64,000 nt of DNA from Rhabditoides inermis (GCA_963966185.1 CAWZYM010000077.1:340001-404000); one strand, 5' to 3'; counted from the stretch's first letter, positions 40,588 to 51,547 are shown. The notes: a model not told the origin generated them from the sequence alone. Numbers and translations: made by a program.

Positions 40588-41282
40588 GTAGATCAAATTA
40601 TTCTCCTACCGTAATTCTAAGGGGACGATGTAGGTCAAATTATTCTCCTACCGTAATTCTAAGGGAACGATGTAGATCGAATTATTCTCCTACCGTAATT
40701 ATAAGGGGACGATGTAGATCAAATTATTCTCCTACCGTAATTCTAAGGGGACGATGTAGGTCAAATAATTCTCCTACCGTAATTCTAAGGGGACGATGTA
40801 GATCAAATTATTCTTCTACCGTAATTCTAAGGGGACGATGTAGATCAAATTATTCTCCTACCGTAATTCTAAGGGGACGATGTAGGATGTAGGTCAAATT
40901 ATTCTCCTACCGTAATTCTAAGGGGACGATGTAGATCGAATTATTCTCCTACCGTAATTCTAAGGGAACGATGTAGATCAAATTATTCTCCTACCGTAAT
41001 TCTAAGGGAACGATGTAGATCAAATTATTCTCCTACCGTAATTCTAAGGGGACCATGTAGATCAAATTATTCTCCTACCGTAATTCTAAGGGAACGATGT
41101 AGATCGAATTATTCTCCTACCGTATTTCTAAGGGGACGGTGTAGATCAAATTATTCTCCTACCGTAATTATAAGGAAACGATGTAGATCAAATTATTCTC
41201 CTACCGTAATTCCAAGGAGACGATGTAGGTGAAATATTTCTCCTACCTTAATTCTAAGAGGACGATGCAGGTCGAATTGTTG
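40587..41282. repeat. 42-bp minisatellite, about 16 copies
   Basis: The unit GTAGATCAAATTATTCTCCT followed by ACCGTAATTCTAAGGGGACGAT recurs every 42 bp, with mostly one- or two-base variants (ATCGAA, GGGAACG, TTATAAG). One junction has an extra GTAGGAT near 40880. Units degenerate after 41160 and stop near 41282. Because 42 is 14 codons, a 119-residue repetitive ORF (40533-40892) exists on the plus strand; I consider it fortuitous. Confidence 0.95.
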
Positions 41283-41413
41283 TAGTGGCGACGGCACGGG
41301 CGAGGCGGGTGGGGATCTGCATTTGGGCGGGCGAGGAGCCCTACGACAAATGTGCCACGAAGAGGAACACCTGGTGGAGAACAAAAATCGTTTCCCGTGA
41401 TACACTGTTTCAG

Positions 41414-43362
41414 TCGATTCTCGTTGGTGTGCGCTCGGTGTCGGATCTTCCAGAAAGAATGCGACGTCACACCCTCCCTCTGCATACTGACAACGCCATC
41501 AAGACAGAAGCGGTGAGAATAAATAAACTCATATGTCATAAAATCATCATAGAGTTTGATGTTTGATTTTCAGCCGACGTACTCAATGGAGAAAGTTTAC
41601 ACCGACTTCATCGAATCCTCTGGCAACTCTTCCGTGCTTATGAAACAACTCTACGATCTCACTCCCCAGGCAGAGTGAGTGCATTTTGGGGATGTTTTGA
41701 TCAACTTACAGAATGTCAGCGCTCACGCAGACTAATCACATGCTTTTAGTATCCGCCGTCTGTTGATTCGTTTGGCCTCGGAGCGTGCTATTCCCCTGTC
41801 AGTGGAGGAGACAGACGAGGAGCTGCCACTACACAGAGTAGGCACAGAAGTGGAACTCAGAGCTGCAGTCAAGTCATATGCCAAGTGAGGGCAGCCGAAC
41901 AAAACAAGGGAACACAGAGTATGGTCTGCAGGAAAGTGGCAGCTCTCTCGCTCAACCCCCTACATCCCGTTCACTCTCTTCTCGTCACCTCATCTATGGC
42001 ACGACGTCTGGCACTTCTACAGACGGCCATCGATCAGGGAGCGAATGTCATCTTGGAGAGTGAGTGGATAGTCCTGTCTCTCACTCTATCTGCCCTCAGG
42101 CGATTCGGGCTGCGCGCGACGTCAGATGGTGCATTTGTGCTGCTCACTCATAGAGGTCACATGCGAAGAGTACAAGGAGAACGCTTGTTGGGATACGCTC
42201 ATTGAGAAGGTGTGAACCATTCGTCGTCATCTGACGTCATTTGCATTCAGGCGCTGCGCACTTGTCTCCTGGAAGGCCAGCGTGTCTGTCTGCTCCTCTG
42301 TTCCTTCTCCTCCTCCATTCTCGATGACCTGGTGATTCTATGTGTGCGTCGCGGTCTGCCAACCCGATTCCTCTCCCAGCAACTCCTATCGGAGTTCAGC
42401 GAAAAACACACGCTCGAAGGTAAGACTGTAATACTAATTCCGCGAGGAATCTCGCTCCTATTGTTTCGAATAGTCTGACCAGACACTTGCAGGTGCTGGA
42501 ATCTGGGAGAAGATATCAGCTCGTCTGTCCGAATCTCTGTCGTTCTGCTTGCTCTCTCCAACCACACACTCTCTCCCACCCTCACTTCTATGTTCTATCC
42601 ATCTACTCATACGACCATTGGATGCGGAGGACAGGAGACAGTGCGCACATCTCCTGCTCAAGGTGTTACTCTCTCTCTCTCTCTCTCCCCTCTCTCTCTT
42701 CCCCCCCCCCTCTCTCTCTCTCTCTCTTTACCTCTTCCTATGTTTTTCTTCAGAAAAGTGAGGAGTTCCCGGGGAAACAGCTTCCGTCGATCACCCGTCG
42801 CCTCTGTCTGGCCAGGGACATCGTTGAGAAGAAGGGTCTGCCAGTCCAGGGTCGATTCATAGAGTTCATCCACACATACGTGCACCTTGTAAAGAAGAAG
42901 AGGGAGAAGGTCGAGGCTATCATCACACGGTGAGAACCTAACAAAATCTTGAAGAAGGCAGCGTCAATGTTTCGCATTTAGGTACGAAAAGGGAATGGAG
43001 AAGCTGCGAAAAGCGGAGGAGCAGATGGGATTCCTACAGGGGGAGCTACTCAGACTACAGCCGGAACTTGTGAGGACAAGTATAGAGACAAGGTGGGAGA
43101 GAGAGGGCGACAGGTGGAGAGAGAGACAGACAGAAACAAAAGAGAGAGAGAGGGAGGGAGAGAGAGAGACTCTTTCAGTATGTTAATGTCGTCCATCGAG
43201 CGGGAAACGATCGAGGTAGAGAATGCGAGGGAAGTGGTGGCAGCGAACGAACACAAGGCAAACGAAGCGGCCACAAAAGCACAGGCTATCAAGGTGCGTC
43301 TCTCTCTCTCTCTCTTCTCTCTCTATCTCTCTCTATCTCTCTATCTTTCTATCTTTCTATCT

Positions 43363-43400
<38 letters not shown>

Positions 43401-43771
43401 TCCTCTCTATCTCTTATCCTTCCCTTGCAGGCCGAGTGTGAGCTGGAGGTGGCCAACGCGATTCCCGCGTTGGAAGCAGCGATCGATAGTCTGGAGACCA
43501 TGAAACAGAGCGACGTCTCCTCACTCAAGACCATGCGGTTTCCACCATACGGGGTACGTCCTTTCCATCTTCTTCCGATGACGTCACCTCTGACGTGGCC
43601 AGGTTCGTCTGTGCATGGAGGCGGTGTGCATTCTTCTGGGCGAGCTGCCGGCACGGGTTCCGGATCAGAACGGAGTGATCACACTCGACTACTGGGTGAC
43701 TGGACAGAAGCTGCTCTCCGATCTACACTTCCTCACACGCATACGCACTTTTCCCAGAGACAAGGTAGACG

Positions 43772-43810
<39 letters not shown>

Positions 43811-46321
43811 ATCATTCCCTCTCTAGGTCTCTCGCAAGACAATGCACATAATTCGTGAGAACTACCTCAGCAAGGATGAGTTCGACCCCGAGATAGTGAA
43901 GCAGTGCTCTCTCGCCGCAGAGGGACTGTGTCTATGGGTGAAGGTGGGCGGAGTCAGAAAGGGGGAGGCCTATTCATTCAGGCAATCGACATCTACAATC
44001 GGATCGCAAAGGTTGTGGAGCCAAAGAGAGAAAAGCTGCGGAAAGCAGAACTGCTAGTGAAGACTCATATGAAACAACTGGATCTCAAAAGGAAGGCACT
44101 ACAGGTACAGAAGGGGAGAGAGAGAAGAGAGAGAGAGATGTGGTCGTTTCAGAAAGTGACGGAGAAGCTGCAGTCATTGTCGGATCAGTTCTCTCAGATG
44201 AGCCAACGCAAGCAGGAGCTGCAGTCACAGATACTCAACTGTGAAGTGAAGATGGACCGGGCGGAGAGACTAGTCGTCGCACTCGGTCAGAACTCCATCC
44301 ATTCCCCACTCACTCAATCCGTATTCTCCGCATTCTCCGCATTTTCTATTCGCTCTTAGATCCGTATCTACCGCTGACAACAAAAATCTGCCCACTGGCA
44401 GAATCTGACTGAGTATCGTTTATAATGATAAGTAAAAGTCGAATGGGAATGAATCAAATATTCCCTGACACAATATTCCAAACATATTTTCCATCAGGCG
44501 GCGAGAAGGAGAAGTGGGAGGGTAAGATGGAGGAAGTGCGGGCAGAGGCAGAGATAGTCATACAAGAACAACTCAAGACAGCCGTCCTCTTGGAATACCT
44601 CGCTCACGTGCCTACAAAGAAGAGGAAGGTGCGTTCCCCCGTCCCTCTTCTCTCATACATCACTCTTGCAGAGCACTATGCGTCTGATCCTCCTGAACCT
44701 GTACAATGAGTCCGACGACCTGCCTCCCCTATCCGACCAGCACATTCTGCTCAAAGCGCGGCGGCCGGTCGTCATATGTGACACTCAGAGTATGACCACT
44801 CCTTTTAACACTTCTCCAGTTTCACACTTCTCCAGTTTCCTCTTCTTTCCAGAAGAAGCCATCTCGTTCCTTTCCGGCATTCTTCCCAACAAAATCGTCG
44901 TGAATTCAGACAGCGAAGAGGTGACGTCACCATTCATACACACCAACAACACTCGATTTCAGCTGAGCAAGAACATTCTGTCTGCGATCGCAGATGGATC
45001 GACTCTGGTGGTGGAAAACATTGGAGCCACTCTACCTCCACTGCTCGTCCACTTACTCAACATGCGGGTCGTCGAAGAGGACGGCAAGATGGTATGACGT
45101 CACCAAATGACGTCGCAGAATAGTCAATGACGTCATTGCAGGTGGTGATAATTGACGGGGAACAGTACCCGTACTCGGTCACATTCCGACTCGTCCTCAT
45201 ATCGACACTCCCACCGGAGAAGATACCAAGTCTACTCGCACACTCAACCACCCTCATTCATCTACAACACACCAATGAGACGGTGATGAGACTCTCTCAC
45301 ATCTCTCTCTCTCCCTCCTCTCTCCCTCCTCTCTCATATTCTTCCATATCTTTCTAGATCCGTACTCGTGTTCTGGATGTGCTTGGACGCCGCAATTGGC
45401 CAGCCTTGGTGGAGGAAAGAAACCAGCTGAAACAACAGATAGAAAGCGATCTCAACAGCATTGAGAGTGAGTGAAAGAGAGAGCGAGAGAGAGAGAGAGA
45501 GAGAGCGAGAAAGAGAGAGAGAGATTTTGTCTTGCAGAAATGGAGGAAGACATGCTGGATATGCTTGGAAGGAGTCAGGATCTGGACGATGACAGGGCGA
45601 TCGAACTGCTGTCAGAGACCCGCACACTCACAGAGCAGACACACAGAAAGCAGATGGAGATGGAGAAGGCGAGTGGAGCAGGGGAGAAATGAGAGGAGAA
45701 GGGAGAAGGAGTAGAAGAAGGAGCAGGGAGAGGAGAAAGAGCAGAGGAGGAGCCACGATCAGCATTACAGGTGGAAGAATCGCTGCAACAGGTGGAGTCG
45801 CAAGTGAAGTCAGCAGTGGACTGGGCGTGCGAGTGTGTGATTCTCTCTCGCTCCCTCCTCGCTCTCTCCACTCTATACCACTTCTCATTCCAACAACTAT
45901 TCGCCGCACTCGACACTGTGAGTCGGATTGGTATCACTGTAGTTGTTTAGTCAATCAGTATGAATTGATTTATTGTTCAGCCACTTCTTCCGGGAGTGGA
46001 TATTCTGGATGGCTCGCATGAAGATGCCCTTAAGAAGAAGATATCTTCTTTATTCTGGGAAACACTCGCCTCCGCACTCACAAATCAACACAAGACAATG
46101 CTGCACTGTATTCTGTTCAATCAACTCGACAAGGAAAAGTGAGTGACGTCACGCCGCCATTCTATGACGTCACATTTCAGACTGCGCGGGTTGGATCTGA
46201 AAAAATTCATGGAAAGCAAGAAGGAGATGAAGAAAGAGTGTACCATCAAGGATCTCGGAATGTTTATATGGAAACAGTCGAGCAGAGTGAGAGAACGAGA
46301 GACAGTGTTAGGAGAAAGAGA

Positions 46322-46379
<58 letters not shown>

Positions 46380-47036
46380 TCAGGTGCCCATTCTTCTCTC
46401 CGTGGATGCTTCAGTGAGCGGGTATCCCGAGTTCCTACATCCCGCTCACTCGAGAGGCATCCCTGTCATTCACACCATTGTCAAGTGAGTCGCTCTGTCA
46501 TTGTCATCTGTCACTGGTTGACAGGCCGACTCTGCTGTCAACCCTCGGACAGCAGGCTGAGCTGGCTATATGGCTGGCAGTCCACAATGTACATTTGGAG
46601 GAGCATGCGGCCGAGATAGGGGAGATCATAGACACGGTGAGAGAGGGAGAGAGAGGGAGAGAGAGGGAGAGAGAGGGAGAGAGAGGGAGAGAGAGGGGGT
46701 ACCATTTTTCTCCAGCTCTCCACCTGCTCGCCGCACCTCTCGTTCCGCCTGCTCCTCCTCTGCCCGACCCCCTCTGCGTCTCTGCTGCTGGAGCGTGTCC
46801 GCCTGTACTCTCTGTGTCTGCCCTCTTCCCTGTCCTCCTTCCTCGACTGTCTCTGCGGCCAGCTGTCGTCCATCTACTCCGAGTTGAAGTCGCACGCGCG
46901 TCACTCTCTGCTTCGGATCATTGCCTTCCACTACGCACTCACTGCCAGATGCGAGTATAGAAGGGACGGATTCCATTCTGGAGTCACATTCACAGACATA
47001 CAACTGCGATTGGCCGTGCAGCGGTACAAGGTACGG

Positions 47037-47083
<47 letters not shown>

Positions 47084-48444
47084 CACCTTCCTGTCTAGGA
47101 CGAGCTTCGCGGTGACGGAGACATGTTGCCTCTGGGCGGCTGGAACCTCTTCGAGTGGGTCATCCGGCCAGTCTACCAACTCTCCATCGCCAGCCAGCAT
47201 GACAGGGTGATACTGTAACAATGAATAGTATCAATGAATAACTCGTTCAGTCGACTCTGCGCACTCTGTTCACGTGGGTGTTCGAAGGTTTGAACAAGCG
47301 GGACGACCAGGTGCTGGCTTCTGTTCTTCCGTGGGGAGGCGACAGAGTCGATCTGATGGCGAGATGGAGTGGGGCGGACACGAGGGCAGTCTGCGGACTG
47401 CACCCCAACAGGATAGACAGACAGGCCAACAGAAAGGCCAATGAGGTGGGAAGGGAGTCACAAAAACAATGTATATTTTGTACATTTTGTGTTTCCGTAG
47501 CAATTCGCAATCGGGTGGACAAAAAATCCCACGGAATCTTTCCAGCTTCTCCTTCTTGCCTGTCGAATTCAGCTGTGTGTTATGTTGAAGTTTGTTTGCA
47601 GGCGCTGCATGCGATGAAGTCGCTGTTCTCGCATCGGGCAGCCGACGATCCGCCGGTATCCAATCGGGAGGAGCGAGAGAAGACAAAGGAAGAGTCGACA
47701 GCAGAGACAGCCACAATCGAGAACTACCTCGCAATAGAGATGCGCTCTGCCGACGAGAAGAAGTGGGTTGTCCTCTCACTGTACTTGCTAGTTTCGATTC
47801 AGTCGTGCCTACTTCCGCTCGCTCTCCCCCTCCTCTCCATCCGGTCTCTCATTGGACGCCACCCGCATCCGCCATCCAATCGCCCTCATATCCACCCTTC
47901 GCATACAGTATGCCGCGTCCGCACGCATTCCAATCAGCGAGGTAGGAAAGAAACAATCAATATTTGATTGTTAGAACACATTGTCCGTCTCAGGTGGATA
48001 TCTTCGGCGACCTCTCCTCGTCACTCTCTTCTATGACATCTCTTCCATCTATCAAGACAGGGGTGCTGCTCACTCACTGCTCGCTGCAGGGATGCAGCAA
48101 CACAACCAGTGGACTCGACGAGGTATCCCCCTCTCTCCCCCCTCTTTCTTCTCCATCTCTCTCCCCTCTCTCTCCCCACTTCTCCCCCTCCCTTTCACTC
48201 ACGCTACCTAGATCCCTCTCACTCACTCTCTTCACTCTGGTCAATCCGTGCTGCTTACAGCAGGAAAGAGGCTCGTGCGTCCGGTGAGTGGGCGGGGTCT
48301 TTGGAGGCGGAGCTTATATCCTTGCAGGACTGTCTCTCGTTGCTGTCTTCAACGGGAGAAGTGTTGTGCACAGTGTCTGTGAAATCAGCTGTTCCTATCC
48401 AGCACTGGAATCTGCGAGGAGCGGCAGTCATACTCGACAAATAA
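41414..48444 (+). CDS. Dynein heavy chain, C-terminal 1,534 residues (AAA4 to C-terminus), 35 exons, 5' end missing
   Basis: Exons: 41414-41512, 41574-41674, 41750-41884, 41932-42059, 42154-42209, 42251-42419, 42493-42662, 42754-42929, 42982-43092, 43179-43293, 43431-43553, 43603-43764, 43827-43943, 43982-44104, 44153-44285, 44498-44628, 44672-44789, 44853-44920, 44963-45091, 45142-45282, 45358-45466, 45538-45668, 45771-45917, 45981-46138, 46181-46286, 46384-46484, 46525-46636, 46716-47030, 47099-47206, 47251-47445, 47602-47762, 47803-47941, 47994-48122, 48212-48283, 48328-48444. They total 4,605 nt with all phases compatible. Order by residue: AAA4 (about 70-345), stalk coiled coil 1 (345-460, with ECELEVANAIPALEAA), microtubule-binding domain (465-565, with FDPEIVKQCS and GLCLWVKA), coiled coil 2 (EPKREKLRKAE), AAA5 (GGEKEKWE start), AAA6 (with HNVHLEEH), C-terminal domain (GLHPN; HWNLRGAAVIL end). 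It would be a microtubule motor ATPase subunit. The AAA4 P-loop is degenerate, so it is perhaps DNHD1-like; the subfamily is uncertain. The first exon border is weak; 41285-41413 is also open in the same frame. Confidence 0.88.
42668..42727. repeat. Intronic (TC)n tract
   Basis: This is an interrupted CT microsatellite within a short dynein intron. It supplies the polypyrimidine tract before the acceptor at 42753. Confidence 0.85.
43295..43420. repeat. Intronic (TC)n / (TATC)n tract
   Basis: About 125 bp of CT-rich microsatellite with TATC interruptions fills the dynein intron between 43294 and 43430. Confidence 0.85.
43771..43808. repeat. Intronic (CT)n tract
   Basis: This is a near-perfect CT dinucleotide run inside the intron 43765-43826. 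Confidence 0.9.
45669..45770 (+). other. Probable GC-AG intron in the dynein gene
   Basis: The exon ending ATGGAGAAG is followed by GCGAGT rather than GT. The acceptor TTACAG is at 45765-45770. Read-through meets an in-frame TGA, while this splice keeps phase 0 and joins conserved dynein sequence ending in EMEK to VEESLQQ. Any GT donor nearby breaks the frame. Confidence 0.7.
46326..46377. repeat. Intronic (AG)n tract
   Basis: This is a purine (AG)n run in dynein intron 46287-46383. A second GA-rich run (GGGAGAGA type) fills 46637-46695 in a nearby intron. Confidence 0.9.
47039..47080. repeat. Intronic (TC)n tract
   Basis: This is a near-perfect 42-bp TC microsatellite in dynein intron 47031-47098. 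Confidence 0.92.
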
Positions 48445-48784
48445 TCAATACATTTGCATATTTTCTATGAATACTTGTTTCAGTGTGAGTATGTATAATT
48501 AATTTCATTCCGTAATATAAAACGCTGTATCTGTCTGTCTATTCGTACTGGCTTACCGTAGCACCCACGTGAGCTTCTATATATACCCAAGCAGCCGAAT
48601 CGACATCTAATTAGTTCCCACATGTTTGCTTTTGCTGGAAAAAATATATGTTTAATAGGAGAATATTTTATTATACGAAAATAACGGGTGACAGTTTGGC
48701 AATACTGTGATGTGTCGTGGGGAATAATGTACGTGCAATCGTGTGAAACAAGTAATTACGAAAATCATTTATCAGTAGTATAAA
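48445..48784. other. Convergent 3' region, no gene seen
   Basis: This AT-rich spacer separates the stop codons of the dynein gene (+) and the membrane-protein gene (-). The plus-strand TTTATT at 48667-48672 reads AATAAA on the minus strand, about 115 bp after the minus-strand stop, and is a plausible poly(A) signal. I found no clear AATAAA for the dynein transcript. Confidence 0.6.
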
Positions 48785-49533
48785 TCACGGAAACGCGTGA
48801 ATGGCGACTAGTTTGTTCTGCCAGTCGTTGTATGTACGACAAAGAGTGTCGAGTCGGTTGGCGACGGCAGAGTAGAGGGCAGAACACAAAACACACCAGA
48901 AGAAAACGGACACCTTCACAGCAAACAGATCATCTGAAAACATAATCATAAATGGGAAACATAGATGTGATAGAACGTATGTTGGAGACTCACCATGGTC
49001 AAAGTCATCCAGCATCCTGTGTGCGATTCGAATGAGAGTGTGGTCGAGTCTGTCCGGGCGGAAGAAAACACACAAAGCACCACCAAACAACAGAAGGGTG
49101 TACAGAGCAGACAACAACTGAAACGCAATACAATATAGTCATTACAGTAACCATGCACTCACCTCACAACATAGCCAGCACAGACGAACAGTAGCCTTGT
49201 GGGCGGAGCCCCAGGGGGCGGGGAGATGCCAGAGAGAGATGGCACAGAGAAACGAGAGAAGGAGGTCGGCTGCCTCCACACTGTGGACAAGGAAAGTGGT
49301 CGAGTTCTGAAATGGGAGACGTGAGAGGAGTAGGGGAGGGGAGGGGAGAGTGGACAGACCTTGTTGAAGTAGTAGAATCCGAGTGGGAGGGCGACTGTGT
49401 TGACGAGCATCTTGGCTGCGACTATCCGTCGGGTGTTGGGGAGAGAGGAGGCGAGGGAAGAGGAGAGCGAGTCTCGCTGCTGCTGACACGCACTCATCTC
49501 ATCCCAGACCGGAACGGTGAGAGCAGACGACAT
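48785..49533 (-). CDS. Putative four-pass membrane protein, 196 residues, 4 exons
   Basis: Exons on the minus strand are 49533-49360, 49306-49163, 49117-48994 and 48933-48785 (591 nt, phases agree, stop TGA). Introns are 45-60 bp with GT-AG ends. Hydrophobic segments lie at about residues 40-57, 66-82, 105-122 and 148-168, separated by a charged loop (RPDRLDHTLIRIAHRMLDDFDH). I do not recognise the family with confidence. The first half (KMLVNTVALPLGFYYFNK, then a second hydrophobic stretch) is weakly reminiscent of VMA21, the ER assembly factor of the V-ATPase, which has a K-L-x-x-T-x-x-x-P-x-G-x-Y-F pattern; the second pair of helices does not fit. The start is the first ATG of the open frame. 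It lies convergent with the dynein gene and in tandem behind the Cys/His-module gene. Confidence 0.72.
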
Positions 49534-49903
49534 ACCGAGTGACGAACCACCACCACCTTTACCCTTTTGTACGGGCCATTGACCCCGCCCCTCTCATGGT
49601 CCGACACAGATACATGCCTCTGGCAGTCAGGGAAGACAGGCGCGGGTTGTAAACCACTCACTCCAATTAGACCTTTCCTCATTATCTAATGTACCTATTG
49701 CGAAATAATAACGACCAGAAACCATTCAACGACATAACAACAATTTCATTTAAAAAAGAAACAAAACACATACAACGAAACAGTGATCGGCAAAGTAAAC
49801 GTGCACCGAGTTTGAAGCGTGCGAAGAAATCGGGAAAAATAACAAAATAACAACTAACAACACAACAAATAAGTATAGTAACAAATGATAACAACAACAG
49901 CGT
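49534..49903. other. Intergenic spacer, no gene seen
   Basis: This is the spacer between two minus-strand genes. It should hold the promoter of the membrane-protein gene and the 3' UTR of the Cys/His-module gene. I see no ORF, repeat or clear poly(A) signal. Confidence 0.5.
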
Positions 49904-51547
49904 TCACCTAGGGACATTGTTGTGGGCGAGGTTGTTGACTCTGATTGCCTCCAAATACGAGAAGAGAGAGGAGAGTGTGGGCGTGGCGTAGGACGGGACC
50001 ACTACAGGCGACGGTCGAAACAACGAATCGGGAGGAGTCGTGGAGGTTGGCTGAACAGATATACAACACATACTAACCATATTAACATAAATAAACGTAC
50101 CCTGTGATAGGGAGTGAAGGCGGATCGGGGGGATGGGCGGGGAGTGAGAGGGGCGAGTGCGGGAGAGACGGAGACGGACGGCGGATAGGGCGTGGCGGCA
50201 GAGGGAGCGGGAGAGACGGGCGGGCCCTGCCTCTCCCATAGCGAGGCGCTGTACACATTCATGACCGTCTTCCCCTTTGACGTCTCCTTCTTGCTGTCCA
50301 TCTGCGGCAGGCCAGTGTCCTCCTCCTCCCTCTCCTCATCTTCCCTCCACTCATCCACACCTCCCCTCCTGTCCGGGCATCCCAAGTAGCGATGCTTGCG
50401 ATGCGCCGACTTGCCTAGCATCCGTCCGCAACCCGCCACGCACTGTTCTTTCTGAACGGGTACAACTACAGGTGCTACATGGTGGTCACCAACCGCGAGG
50501 AACGACGCGGGTCCGACCGGGCATCCGCGGTCGCGATGGTGGCGGTACGCCGTCGCACCCAGCATCTGCCCGCAACCCGCCGCACACAACTTCTTCTAAA
50601 AACAACATTGAGCACACATTGGGTGATAGTTTCGAAACAGCGCACCTCGCTTCTCTTGCGCGTCTCGTTGTCCGGGCTGATGGTGTGTGTGGTGTGCGCG
50701 GACAGAGAGTTGTGCAGCGTGTTCGCCATATGACGGGTCTGCAGAAAGAGTTGCACGCTATCACACCTCTACAATCCCCACCTCGTTTCCCTTGTGAGTT
50801 GTGTCAGAGACCGGGGATAACGTTTCGTAACAATACAGCTTCGAAATGTGTCCTTCGGGCTTCTCTGCGGACTGCTTGCATGTGTTGTGGGGCGTTGACC
50901 AAGAGTTCTGAACAACACTCGCTACAGTCCATAGGATTTGTCTCCCTCCCCCACCTCCTCTTTCTTGTGAGATGGCTCGGCTGCCGGGGGGCATCCCCAG
51001 GCTGTGTGTACTTGGTGGGCCAGCGACCCCGGTACTGCACCACACCGCTCGGCTGTGCACCACAGCTTCTGCAAGTGTTCGCAGTGATAGCAAGTGAGAT
51101 TCCGGTCCGACCTTCGCCTTGGGTGTGTCGATCACCTTCTTCTCTCCCCGTATCAACCCACGCGCGACGCTGGGTCCGCTGTTCTCGTAGACCATCGAGT
51201 TCTATAAAGTGTTAAGGAAACACGATGGAATGTCTCTCACTTCTTCTCCCTCTGGCGTGTCTGTGACCTCTTGACCGTCCTCTCGATTCGCTGGACAGCG
51301 GTGGGCATTCAGCCGACGCAGCCACATTCCGCAGCCTTCGCACGCCACCTTCTACAAAAAAGTATTTCTCGAAACAAAGGAATAGTTCGCTCACCCCATT
51401 GCGCGTTTCAAAGGTCTCGACAGGCGGGTTGCGGTGTGTATGGAAGACATCCTCACCCAGCAACTCACTGCCCCCGCTCGCACACCGCTTTCTCTAGAAG
51501 ATTCCAACTGTGTCTTGTGTACTCTAGTGATAGCCGCTCACCCTCAT
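49904..51547 (-). CDS. Modular Cys/His (putative zinc-binding) protein, about 418 residues, 9 exons
   Basis: Exons on the minus strand are 51547-51542 (start codon plus one), 51493-51395, 51351-51241, 51201-51136, 51068-50955, 50907-50782, 50738-50646, 50595-50101 and 50050-49904. Every boundary is phase 0 and introns are about 40-67 bp. The protein carries repeated modules of the pattern C-x(2-4)-CG-x3-(LG)-xx-A-x-x-x-H-x3-GCP: CEGCGMWL..AHRCP, CTAERCGAV..H..GCP, CAAGCGQMLG..HHRDRGCP and CVAGCGRMLG..KHRYLGCP, plus a degenerate one near the N-terminus. Each module follows a basic dipeptide (RK, KK, KK, QK) encoded at or beside an exon start, which suggests exon duplication. The C-terminal third is Pro/Ser/Thr-rich and probably disordered. 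Spacing suits a CCHC-type zinc site, but I know no named family. The two-codon first exon is the weakest part. Confidence 0.72.

Noticed and set aside
40533..40892. 119-residue repetitive ORF over the minisatellite
   Set aside because: A 42-bp unit is 14 codons, so an open frame arises by repetition. It starts inside the Helitron end and has no domain.
42658..42885. Arg/Glu-rich and Ser/Leu-rich ORFs over (TC)n and (AG)n tracts (also near 45334, 46139, 46626 and 47041)
   Set aside because: They are translations of microsatellites in dynein introns or opposite-strand shadows of its exons.
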